A stretch of 64,000 nucleotides of DNA from Gemmobacter nectariphilus (GTDB lineage Bacteria; Pseudomonadota; Alphaproteobacteria; Rhodobacterales; Rhodobacteraceae): positions 109,394-173,393 of the forward strand of contig DYMU01000005.1 in assembly GCA_020721445.1 (NCBI GenBank). The letters run 5' to 3'. A program made the translations under genes and the position numbers. The notes below the pieces were generated by a model that made no database searches, was not told the DNA's origin, and saw only the letters and a program-made list of their open reading frames with translations. Below, one piece after another: positions 17,113-24,771 of the stretch (within the stretch, counting starts at the first letter, position 1; every line of letters starts with the position of its first letter).

Positions 17113-18012
17113 CTACCCTGCCATTTCCATCATCACCGCGCCCAGCGCGATCAGCGCCATCAACCCTACCTGCACTCGGCCCACCTTTTCGCCCAGCACC
17201 AGCCAGCCGATCAGGGCGGCAAACACGGTCGAGGTTTCGCGCAACACCGCCGCCTCGCCGACCTTGTCCAACCGGGTGGCCATCATGATCGACCCGAAAC
17301 TGAAATAGGCGACAAACGCCCCCAGCACACCCCGTTTGACCAGCGGCACCACATCAGAGGCCACCAGACGCGACCAGCGACGCCATGTCACGAGCGGAAT
17401 GAAAATGCCATCCAGCATGAAAAACCACGCAAGGAACGTGAACGGGTCGGCGGTGGCGCGGATGCCCCAGGCATCATAGGTGGTATAGGCGGCGACAAAG
17501 GCCCCCGTCGCGGTGGCAAAGGCCAGTGCGGGCACCATCCGGTCGCGGTTCAGGGTGATATGGGTCAGGTTCCACGCCGCCAACCCCAAAATGCCCGCGA
17601 CCAGAACCGCCAGACCCAGCCACTGGCCGGGGGCATAGACCTCGCCAAACACCACGCCCGCCGCGAGCACGGTGAATAGGGGCCCGGTGCCGCGCACCAC
17701 CGGATAGACCACGGTATAGGCCCCGCGGGTATAGGTCATCGCCTGCAACACCTTGTAGGCGGAATGGATCACGAAGGCCCCGGCAAAGATCGCCCACATC
17801 CACGCCTCAGGCCAGGGCACCACGAACAGCGCAAACGGGGCCGCGATGAGGCCATAGCTTGCGTCGATGGCCGCGCGCGACAGCCACGGATCATGCCGCC
17901 CCTTTTGCAGCGCGCCAAACAGCGCGTGCAAAAACGCCGCCATCAGCGCCAGCGCCAGCGCAAGATCGGCGCCTTGCGCCGTACCTTCAAGCGAGACCAG
18001 CCACGCACTCAT
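17113..18012 (-). CDS. EamA/DMT-superfamily permease
   Basis: Inner membrane transporter of 299 aa with about ten hydrophobic segments arranged as two EamA-like halves (e.g. GAYTVVYPVVRGTGPLFTVLAAGVVFGE in the first, AAVLRETSTVFAALIGWLVLGEKVG in the second). The substrate cannot be told from sequence; relatives export metabolites or amino acids. The start at 18012 (MSAWLVSLEG) avoids a GTG seven codons upstream that sits at the edge of a repeat. It lies between ftsY and yciB on the same strand, 4 bases before yciB. Confidence 0.85.
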   Translation of the reverse strand: MSAWLVSLEGTAQGADLALALALMAAFLHALFGALQKGRHDPWLSRAAIDASYGLIAAPFALFVVPWPEAWMWAIFAGAFVIHSAYKVLQAMTYTRGAYTVVYPVVRGTGPLFTVLAAGVVFGEVYAPGQWLGLAVLVAGILGLAAWNLTHITLNRDRMVPALAFATATGAFVAAYTTYDAWGIRATADPFTFLAWFFMLDGIFIPLVTWRRWSRLVASDVVPLVKRGVLGAFVAYFSFGSIMMATRLDKVGEAAVLRETSTVFAALIGWLVLGEKVGRVQVGLMALIALGAVMMEMAG

Positions 18013-18037
18013 CGGCCGTGCGTCCGATGGCACGCGC

Positions 18038-18083
18038 CGGGGGCCTTGCCCCCGGACCCCCAGGGTATTTCAGCCAAGAAGAT
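18038..18083 (-). repeat. Dispersed intergenic palindromic element, copy 2
   Basis: Just after the ftsY stop the minus strand reads CTTCTTGGCTGAAATACCC, then GGGGGTCC and the hairpin CCGGGGGCAAGGCCCCCGG (18038-18056). It has the two-part layout of the other copies, with a shortened core. It may act as the ftsY terminator. Confidence 0.7.
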
Positions 18084-18087
18084 GCGA

Positions 18088-19314
18088 CTAATCGTCAAGG
18101 CCGACAAGCGCACGGGCAAAATCATCAGGGTCAAAGGCGGCAAGGTCGTCAATCTGCTCGCCGACGCCGATGGCGTGGATCGGCAGGCCGAACTTGTCGG
18201 CCAGCGCCACCAGCACGCCGCCCTTGGCGGTGCCGTCAAGCTTGGTCATCACCAGGCCCGAGACATCGGCGATCTTGCGGAAAATCTCGACCTGGGTGAT
18301 GGCGTTCTGGCCGGTGGTGGCGTCAAGCACCAAGAGCGTGTTGTGCGGCGCGGTGGGGTCGACCTTGCGCAGGACGCGCACGATCTTGGCCAGTTCCTCC
18401 ATCAGGTCGGCGCGGTTTTGCAGGCGACCGGCGGTGTCGATCATCAAGAGGTCGGCCTTGTCGGCCCGGGCCTTTGTCAGCGCGTCAAATGCAAGGCTGG
18501 CGGGGTCTGATCCTTCGGGCGCGGTCAGCACCGGCACCCCGGCGCGGCTTCCCCAGATCTGCAACTGTTCCACCGCTGCTGCACGGAAGGTATCACCCGC
18601 CGCGATCACCACCGATTTTCCGGCGGCCTTGAACTGGCTGGCCAGTTTGCCGATGGTCGTGGTCTTGCCCGAGCCATTGACCCCCACCACCAGCACCACC
18701 TGCGGCCGGGTCGGATAGATCGGCATCGGCCGTGCCACCGGGGTCATGATGCGCGCGACCTCTTCGGCCAGGGCGTGGCGCAATTCGGTGGTTGAGATCT
18801 TCTTGCCAAAGCGGCCTTCGGCGATGTTGGCGCTGACCCGCAGGGCGGTGTCCACGCCCATGTCGGCCTGGATCAGCACTTCTTCCAGGCTTTCCAGCAT
18901 GGCGTCATCCAGCGTCCGGCGCGGCTCGTCCGCCGGACGGCGGGCGGGGGCGGCGGTCGGGGGTGCCGGTTCGGGCGAGGTGGCTTTGGCCGGAGCGCCG
19001 AACAGGCGCCCCAGCAGGCCGGGGCGGGCCGGTTCGGAAGGGGCGGGTTCGGAAGGGGCCGCGCCCGGTTGGTCGGCGGCATCAGCCACCGGCAGTGCCG
19101 GTTCGGGGCTTTCGGCCTTGGGTTGGGTCTGGGCGGGCGCGGGGGGAACCACCTCGACGACCGGGGCGTCGAGGATCAGCGGGGCTGGCGCGGCTGGCGG
19201 GAGGGACTCGGCAGGGGCGGGCGCGGGCGCATCGGCCACCAGGGCCTCAAGCCCCTCACCGATCTTGTCGGAAGAGCGGAACATCTTTTCGCGCATTTTC
19301 TTGAAGAACGACAT
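18088..19314 (-). CDS. ftsY: Signal recognition particle receptor FtsY
   Basis: SRP-receptor GTPase that docks ribosome-SRP complexes at the inner membrane for co-translational insertion. It is 408 aa: an N-terminal basic start (MSFFKKMREKMFRSSDKIG), a Pro/Ala-rich acidic A region to about residue 110, then the NG domain with GVNGSGKTTTIGKLA (P-loop), DTAGRLQNRADLM (G3) and TKLDGTAKGG (G4). The ATG has GAGG 6 bases upstream. It is followed by a palindromic element, then a DMT permease and yciB. It is divergent from the AlkB-like gene. Confidence 0.97.
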   Translation of the reverse strand: MSFFKKMREKMFRSSDKIGEGLEALVADAPAPAPAESLPPAAPAPLILDAPVVEVVPPAPAQTQPKAESPEPALPVADAADQPGAAPSEPAPSEPARPGLLGRLFGAPAKATSPEPAPPTAAPARRPADEPRRTLDDAMLESLEEVLIQADMGVDTALRVSANIAEGRFGKKISTTELRHALAEEVARIMTPVARPMPIYPTRPQVVLVVGVNGSGKTTTIGKLASQFKAAGKSVVIAAGDTFRAAAVEQLQIWGSRAGVPVLTAPEGSDPASLAFDALTKARADKADLLMIDTAGRLQNRADLMEELAKIVRVLRKVDPTAPHNTLLVLDATTGQNAITQVEIFRKIADVSGLVMTKLDGTAKGGVLVALADKFGLPIHAIGVGEQIDDLAAFDPDDFARALVGLDD

Positions 19315-19467
19315 CGGGGCCTCGTGACTGAAACAGCGCAGTTGCGCTTATTTAAGGACTTTGCCGTCCAGAGGGAAGCACTAGCGACGCTTGGCCCTGT
19401 TTACCGGCAATCACCGCGCGCCTTTGCCGCCATGAAAAGCGCCAGATCCCGTGCTAGGCTGGCCATC

Positions 19468-20526
19468 ATGATCGACAAACCCCTTCCCATGGCGGCCTTC
19501 GCCGCGGCGTCCCTGTCGCCCCTTGCGCTGATCGCGCTTGGCGTCTGGCTGGGTGGCGGCTGGCTGTGGGCGGCATTCCTGTACATGGCCGTGCTGGTGA
19601 TCATGCTGGACCAGCTTATTCCCTACGTGGCCGGCAATGCGCCCGAGGGGGCCGAGTTTCCCGCCGCCGATACCGTGCTGGTGGCGGTTGGCCTTGGCGC
19701 GGTGGCCTTGCTGCCGCTGACGGTCTGGGCCATCACCTCGGGCCATCTGGGCCTGGGCGAGAAGGTGTTGCTGTTCCTTGGCACGGGCTATTTCCTTGGC
19801 CATGTCGCCCACCCCGCCGCGCATGAGCTGATCCACCGCCCGTCGCGCGGGCTGTTCCGGCTGGGCGCGCTGATCTATGGAATGGTGCTTTACGGCCACC
19901 ATGCCTCGGCGCACCGGCTGGTGCATCACCGGGCGGTCGCCACCCCCGATGACCCCAATTCCGCCCTGCCCGGCGAAAGCTTCTGGCGATTCGCGCCGCG
20001 CGCGTGGATCGGTGGCTTTCGGCAGGGCATGGCCGCCGAGGATGCACTGCGCGCCCGGCGCGGCACGGCGTCCGGGCTGCACCCTTACGTCTGGTATCTG
20101 GGGCTGGCGCTGGCCTCGCTGGGGCTGGCGGCGGCGATCGGCGGGCTTGCTGGCGTGCTGGTCTGGGCGGCGCTGGCGGCCCACACCCAGTTGCAGCAGC
20201 TGCTGGCCGATTATGTCCAGCACTATGGCCTTGCCCGCGCCCGCCTGCCCGATGGCCGGTATGAACCCGTCAGCGACCGCCATTCCTGGAACACGCCGCA
20301 TTGGTTTTCCTCGGCGCTGATGCTGAACGCGCCGCGCCATTCCGACCATCACGCCCACCCCAGCCGCCCCTACCCGGCCCTGCGGCTGAACGCCGATGCC
20401 CCGCTGTTGCCCTGGCCGCTGCCGCTGGCCTGTGCCCTGGCAATGGCCCCGCGACTGTGGCGGCGGCTGATGCGCCCGCATCTGGCGCGCTGGCGGGCGC
20501 TGCACGCGCAGGATCATGCCCACTGA
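19468..20526 (+). CDS. AlkB-like membrane di-iron hydroxylase
   Basis: Integral membrane fatty-acid-desaturase-fold enzyme of 352 aa, annotated in relatives as alkane 1-monooxygenase. The histidine boxes are present in order: HELIHR, HRLVHHRAVATPDDP, DYVQHYGL and PRHSDHHAHPSRPY. Five or six membrane helices surround them. The NYMQHYGL/LQRHSDHHA-like forms are characteristic of AlkB, but the natural substrate is uncertain without rubredoxin genes nearby. I start at 19468 (MIDKPLPMAAF); an in-frame ATG at 19432 is possible. It is divergent from ftsY. Confidence 0.82.
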   Translation: MIDKPLPMAAFAAASLSPLALIALGVWLGGGWLWAAFLYMAVLVIMLDQLIPYVAGNAPEGAEFPAADTVLVAVGLGAVALLPLTVWAITSGHLGLGEKVLLFLGTGYFLGHVAHPAAHELIHRPSRGLFRLGALIYGMVLYGHHASAHRLVHHRAVATPDDPNSALPGESFWRFAPRAWIGGFRQGMAAEDALRARRGTASGLHPYVWYLGLALASLGLAAAIGGLAGVLVWAALAAHTQLQQLLADYVQHYGLARARLPDGRYEPVSDRHSWNTPHWFSSALMLNAPRHSDHHAHPSRPYPALRLNADAPLLPWPLPLACALAMAPRLWRRLMRPHLARWRALHAQDHAH

Positions 20527-20595
20527 CAGCGTTTGCTGCTGGTGCCACGCCCGCGGTCGTGGCATATTCAGGATATCAACGTCAAAGGTGGTGCG

Positions 20596-20997
20596 ATGCG
20601 TGCGCTTGGCCTGTGCCTGACCCTTCTGCCCTGTGCGCTGGCGGCGGCAGAACCGTCGTCCCCGATGACCGGGGCCGAGTTTGAGGCCTATACCACCGGC
20701 AAGACCCTGACGTTCAGCCAGCTTGGCACGGTCTATGGGGCCGAGCAGTATTTGCCGGGGCGCAAGGTGCGCTGGGCCTTCAAGGGCGATGTCTGCCGCT
20801 ATGGCGACTGGTATGAAGACGCCGGGCTGATCTGCTTTACCTATGATTACGACCCCAATCCGCAGTGCTGGACCTTCTGGCGTCAGGACGGGCGGCTGAC
20901 CGGGCTTTTCACCGGCGACGCCCCCGGCGCCGAGCTTTCGGAAGTGACGCAATCGCCCGATCCGCTGGTCTGCGCCGGGCCGGATGTCGGGGCCTGA
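20596..20997 (+). CDS. Small secreted protein of unknown function
   Basis: A 133-aa protein with a signal peptide (MRALGLCLTLLPCALAAAEP) and AAAGGTGG upstream of its ATG. The mature part has FEAYTTGKTLTFSQLGTVYGAEQYLPGRKVRWAF, then four Cys residues within DVCRYGDWYEDAGLICFTY, NPQCWTFW and LVCAG, which could form two disulfides. I do not recognise a named domain. Its stop codon lies inside a short tandem repeat. It could be periplasmic; no neighbour indicates a role. Confidence 0.7.
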   Translation: MRALGLCLTLLPCALAAAEPSSPMTGAEFEAYTTGKTLTFSQLGTVYGAEQYLPGRKVRWAFKGDVCRYGDWYEDAGLICFTYDYDPNPQCWTFWRQDGRLTGLFTGDAPGAELSEVTQSPDPLVCAGPDVGA

Positions 20998-21045
20998 AGG
21001 CCGGACTTGAGGACCGGGGCTTGAAGACCGGGGCTTGAAGACCGG
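20991..21045 (+). repeat. Short tandem repeat, ~14-base unit, four copies
   Basis: Units GGCCTGAAGGCCGG, ACTTGAGGACCGG and GGCTTGAAGACCGG (twice) run head to tail. The first unit contains the stop codon of the preceding gene. It lies in the gap between that gene and the convergent xseA. Confidence 0.75.
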
Positions 21046-21112
21046 ACCCAAAGGGCTTCGGGCCTGCTTGGCCCCGGCGTGCATCGCGCGCCGTGCCGTA
21101 CGGATCGCAGGG

Positions 21113-22678
21113 TCAGAACAGGCTTCCCTGCTCGGGTGGCTTTGTGCCCGCGGGCTTTCTGCCCGCCGCCTTGCCCCCCACCATGAACCTGCCATCGGCA
21201 AACTCAATCTCCAGCAGCGTGGCCTTTTCGGCCACCGCCCTTGCCGTGACCACCGCGCCATCGCCCCGCACAATGGCAAAGCCGCGTTTCAGCGTCTGCG
21301 CATGACCCAAGGTCTGACGCGTTCGGTCCAGCGCCTCCAGCCGCCGCGCCAGATCGGCCAGCCGCACCGTTGGGGCCAGATCCAGCCGCTGCGACAGGGC
21401 CGCGACCTTTCCGCGCCGGTCGGCAATCGCGCGCGCGGCATCGGAAATCAGCCGTGACAGCGCCGGGGCCAGCCGCGCCGCCCGGGCCTGCGCCAGATCG
21501 CGCGCGCGTTCACACCGCCGCGCCATTGCCGCGTCCAGCCGGCTGCCCAGATGCGCGCCCCGGTCGCGCCGCAACCGCAGCATGCCGATCAGTGCCGCGG
21601 GCGACACCCGGCCTGCCTGCCGCTCATACAGCCCGCGCTTGCGGCTGACCGCCAGCGACAGTGCCGCCAACAGCCGCCCCGTCGCCGCATCCAGCCGCTG
21701 CACCGGGGTGGCAAGCAACCCCTCGGGCCGGGGCAAGGCGCGGGCCAGATCGCGCATCCGTTGCCCGCGCAGGCCCACGCCCTGCGCCAAGGCCCGGCTC
21801 AGCCGCGCGCCAAGGGCATCGACGCTGGCCAAAAGCACCAGCCGCACCGGCACCGCCATTTCCGCCGCCGCCGTCGGGGTCGGCGCGCGCCGGTCTGCGG
21901 CATGGTCGATCAGCGTGGTGTCGGTTTCATGCCCGACCGCCGAGATCAGCGGTATCGCACTTTCCGCCGCCGCCCGGACCACGATTTCCTCGTTGAACCC
22001 CCACAAATCCTCAAGACTGCCACCACCGCGCGCCACGATCAGCAGATCGGGCCGCGGGATCGCCCCGCCCACCGGCAAGGCGTTGAAGCCCCGGATCGCC
22101 GCCGCCACCTGCGCCGCACAGTCCTGGCCCTGCACCGCCACCGGCCAGATCAGCACATGGCGCGCAAACCTGTCGCGCAACCGGTGCAGGATATCGCGGA
22201 TCACCGCGCCCGAAGGCGAGGTCACCACCCCGATCACCTGCGGCAGATAGGGCAGCGGCTTCTTGCGGCTGGCATCAAACAGCCCTTCCGCCTGCAAGGC
22301 CGCCCGGCGCTTTTCCAGCATCGCCATCAAGGCCCCGGCACCCGCGGGGGCCACATCCTCGACGATCAGCTGGTATTTTGACTGCCCGGGAAAGGTGGTC
22401 AAGCGCCCGGTCGCGACGACCTCCATCCCCTCTTCCGGGCGGACCTGCATCTTGGCGACCTGCCCTTTCCACGAGATCGCGGCAATCACGCTGCGGTCGT
22501 CCTTCAGGTCGAAATACAGATGCCCCGAGGCCGGGCGCGACACCCGCCCCACCTCGCCGCGCACCCGCACAAGGCCGAACTCGCCCTCGATCACCCGTTT
22601 GACCGCGCCCGAAAGCTCGGACACGGTGTATTCGGGCTGGTTGCCGGGGGGGGCTATGTCGTCGTCAAAAAGCTCCAT
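21113..22678 (-). CDS. xseA: Exodeoxyribonuclease VII large subunit
   Basis: Catalytic subunit of ExoVII, which degrades single-stranded DNA in both directions together with small subunit XseB. The 521-aa protein has an N-terminal OB fold (YTVSELSGAVKRVIEGEFGLVRVRGEV, SGHLYFDLKDD), a catalytic domain (PQVIGVVTSPSGAVIRDILHRL, DLLIVARGGGSLEDLWGFNEE, PLISAVGHETDTTLID, DRRAPTPTAAAE) and an Arg-rich coiled-coil region. AAAGG lies 5 bases before the ATG. It is convergent with the small secreted gene; xseB is not in the window. Confidence 0.96.
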   Translation of the reverse strand: MELFDDDIAPPGNQPEYTVSELSGAVKRVIEGEFGLVRVRGEVGRVSRPASGHLYFDLKDDRSVIAAISWKGQVAKMQVRPEEGMEVVATGRLTTFPGQSKYQLIVEDVAPAGAGALMAMLEKRRAALQAEGLFDASRKKPLPYLPQVIGVVTSPSGAVIRDILHRLRDRFARHVLIWPVAVQGQDCAAQVAAAIRGFNALPVGGAIPRPDLLIVARGGGSLEDLWGFNEEIVVRAAAESAIPLISAVGHETDTTLIDHAADRRAPTPTAAAEMAVPVRLVLLASVDALGARLSRALAQGVGLRGQRMRDLARALPRPEGLLATPVQRLDAATGRLLAALSLAVSRKRGLYERQAGRVSPAALIGMLRLRRDRGAHLGSRLDAAMARRCERARDLAQARAARLAPALSRLISDAARAIADRRGKVAALSQRLDLAPTVRLADLARRLEALDRTRQTLGHAQTLKRGFAIVRGDGAVVTARAVAEKATLLEIEFADGRFMVGGKAAGRKPAGTKPPEQGSLF

Positions 22679-22719
22679 AGGCCCTTTGTGCCAGCGCCCA
22701 TCGACGCACGCAACCGGCC

Positions 22720-23070
22720 TCAGCCTTCATAACCATCGTCGTAAAGCTGATTCATGTATTCGCCATTGGCCATGCGTTTCAAATAGGCCCGCGCCCCCGC
22801 AAGCGTGCTGACATCGGGCTTGCCCCGCCGTCCATCTGCCGCAATCATCTTTGCCGCCGCGATCAGCCCCGCGCGCGTGCCCTTGCCGTAAGCGCCATCC
22901 ACCGCACCGCCATACAGTCCGGCCAATTGCATCTCGACCTGGCAGGCTCTGCGCGCCTGTGTCGGCAGCTCGGCAAAGGCCGCGCCAAGCGGGTCCGTTT
23001 GCGCCAGAACGCCTCCGGCATGGGCCACAAGACCAGCCGTCAAGGCAATAAGCAGTTCACGACGATTCAT
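22720..23070 (-). CDS. Small exported peptidoglycan-binding-like protein
   Basis: A 116-aa protein starting MNRRELLIALTAGLVAHAGGVLAQ, a Tat/Sec-type signal peptide, with GGAG 8 bases before the ATG. The mature part contains QVEMQLAGLYGGAVDGAYGKGTRAGLIAAAK, a single PG_binding_1-like repeat of the kind that contacts peptidoglycan. The ORF track extends it by 78 codons into non-coding sequence. An inverted repeat (TACAAC-N7-GTTGTA) lies just upstream. Role beyond wall binding is unknown. Confidence 0.75.
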   Translation of the reverse strand: MNRRELLIALTAGLVAHAGGVLAQTDPLGAAFAELPTQARRACQVEMQLAGLYGGAVDGAYGKGTRAGLIAAAKMIAADGRRGKPDVSTLAGARAYLKRMANGEYMNQLYDDGYEG

Positions 23071-23090
23071 GCTCAACACTCCGAAAAACA

Positions 23091-23109
23091 TACAACTGCT
23101 GCTGTTGTA
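23091..23109. promoter_or_regulatory. Inverted repeat in a divergent promoter region
   Basis: TACAAC-TGCTGCT-GTTGTA lies 20 bases before the small peptidoglycan-binding gene (minus) and 133 bases before purD (plus). It may be an operator for the minus-strand gene. Confidence 0.35.
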
Positions 23110-23241
23110 ATCAGAAGTATGGCACAACCATGACGGGATGCGCCCGCTTTGGCGGCGATTTGACCGCCTCACCTCTTGTCGCGCACCGGGCCGCGGGCTA
23201 AGGCGCGGTGGCGTCAGAACGGCAATGGGGGCACCTGAACC

Positions 23242-24504
23242 ATGAACATCCTTATCCTGGGGTCTGGCGGGCGCGAACATGCGCTGGCCTGGGCGGTGAA
23301 GCAAAACCCCAAGACCGGCCGTCTGATCGTGGCGCCGGGCAATGCGGGCACAGCGACGCTGGCCGATTGCGCCGACATCGACATTCTGGACGGCGCGGCC
23401 GTGGTCAGCTTTTGCGAGGAAAACAGCGTCGATTTCGTGATCATCGGACCCGAGGCCCCGCTGGCCGCCGGCGTGGCCGATGCCACCCGCGCGGCCGGCA
23501 TCCTGACCTTCGGCCCCTCGGCCGCCGCCGCAAGGCTCGAGGCGTCAAAGGCCTTTACCAAAGAGATCTGCGACGCCTGCGCCGCCCCCACCGCCGCCTA
23601 TGCCCGCTTTGCCCAGGCCGCCCCCGCCCGCGCCTATGTTCAGGCCAAGGGCGCGCCGATCGTGATCAAGGCCGATGGTCTGGCCGCGGGCAAGGGGGTG
23701 ATCGTCGCCGAGACGCTTGATCAGGCCCTTGCCGCCATCGACGACATGTTCGATGGCGCCTATGGTGCCGCCGGGGCCGAGGTGGTGGTCGAAGAGTTCA
23801 TGTCGGGCGAAGAGGCCAGCTTCTTTGTGCTGACCGATGGCACCCACGCCCTGCCGATCGGCACCGCGCAAGACCACAAGCGCCGCGATGACGGCGACAC
23901 CGGCCCCAACACCGGCGGCATGGGTGCCTATTCCCCGGCCCCGGTGCTGACGCCCGCGCTGCAAGCCCAGGCGATGGCGCAGATCATACTGCCCACCATC
24001 CGCGAAATGGCCCGCCGCGGCACCCCCTATCAGGGCGTGCTTTACGCCGGGCTGATGATCAAGGACGGCCAATGCCGTCTGGTGGAATACAACGCCCGCT
24101 TCGGTGACCCCGAAACCCAGGTCCTGATGATGCGGCTTGGCGCGCAGGCGCTGGACCTGCTGCTGGCCTGCGCCACAGGCCGGCTGGATCAGGCCCACAT
24201 CGCCTGGGCCCAGGATCATGCGCTGACGGTGGTGATGGCCTCCCGCGGCTATCCCGGAGCTTATGCCAAGGGCAGCGTGATCCGGGGGTTGGCCGCCTTG
24301 CCCGAAACCTCGTCCCAGATGGTGTTTCATGCCGGCACCACCGCGGTCGACGGCACCCTGACTGCCACCGGCGGCCGGGTGCTGAACGTCACCGCCCGGG
24401 GTGCCACTCTGGCCGAGGCGCAAAGCCGCGCCTATGCCCTGGTCGATGCCATCGACTGGCCCGAAGGCTTTTGCCGCCGCGACATCGGCTGGCGGGCGCT
24501 TTGA
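23242..24504 (+). CDS. purD: Phosphoribosylamine-glycine ligase
   Basis: Second step of purine synthesis: joins glycine to phosphoribosylamine using ATP. It is 420 aa with the family's ATP-grasp layout: N-terminal MNILILGSGGREHALAWA, IIGPEAPLAAGVAD, IKADGLAAGKGVIVAE, VVVEEFMSGEEASFFVLTDG, QDHKRRDDGDTGPNTGGMGAYSPAP and LVEYNARFGDPETQ. Signatures and length are complete. It is followed by a large palindromic element and then lysC. Confidence 0.97.
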   Translation: MNILILGSGGREHALAWAVKQNPKTGRLIVAPGNAGTATLADCADIDILDGAAVVSFCEENSVDFVIIGPEAPLAAGVADATRAAGILTFGPSAAAARLEASKAFTKEICDACAAPTAAYARFAQAAPARAYVQAKGAPIVIKADGLAAGKGVIVAETLDQALAAIDDMFDGAYGAAGAEVVVEEFMSGEEASFFVLTDGTHALPIGTAQDHKRRDDGDTGPNTGGMGAYSPAPVLTPALQAQAMAQIILPTIREMARRGTPYQGVLYAGLMIKDGQCRLVEYNARFGDPETQVLMMRLGAQALDLLLACATGRLDQAHIAWAQDHALTVVMASRGYPGAYAKGSVIRGLAALPETSSQMVFHAGTTAVDGTLTATGGRVLNVTARGATLAEAQSRAYALVDAIDWPEGFCRRDIGWRAL

Positions 24505-24549
24505 CCGGATGCCGCGGCACCCGGCTTCGGCGTCGGATGCCTCCGGCGG

Positions 24550-24610
24550 GGGTATTTCTGCCAAGAGGAAATCGCAAGGAAACCTGCGTTTCCTCTTGGT
24601 GAAAATACCC
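24550..24610 (+). repeat. Head-to-head pair of the dispersed element forming a long hairpin
   Basis: Two inverted copies of the core meet here: GGGTATTTCTGCCAAGAGG on the left and CCTCTTGGTGAAAATACCC on the right. The arms are about 22 bases and continue inward through CGCAAGG/CCTGCG, so the whole 61-base block can fold into one long hairpin. It lies between purD and lysC and may end purD transcription. Confidence 0.8.
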
Positions 24611-24621
24611 TCGGGGGGTCC

Positions 24622-24640
24622 GGGGGGCAGACAGCCCCCC
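24622..24640 (+). terminator. GC hairpin of the dispersed element after purD
   Basis: GGGGGGCAGACAGCCCCCC is identical to the hairpin after glyS on the other strand. Here it is followed by GGCGGG rather than T residues, so it may be a stabilising or weak terminator structure. Confidence 0.55.
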
Positions 24641-24771
24641 GGCGGGTTCGTCACGGCCGCCGGTTCCGACGGGGACTGGGCAGGACAGACGGGGGCTTGC
24701 ACCTGCCTGCGGCGGCGCATAAAGAAGCGCGCGGTCTGCGCGTGACCCTTGACCGGGGGGAGGATTGATTG

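Noticed and set aside
19411-21279. 622-codon minus-strand ORF across the AlkB-like gene
   Set aside because: The plus strand carries all the histidine boxes of AlkB; the minus ORF is compositional shadow and also runs over a separate secreted-protein gene.
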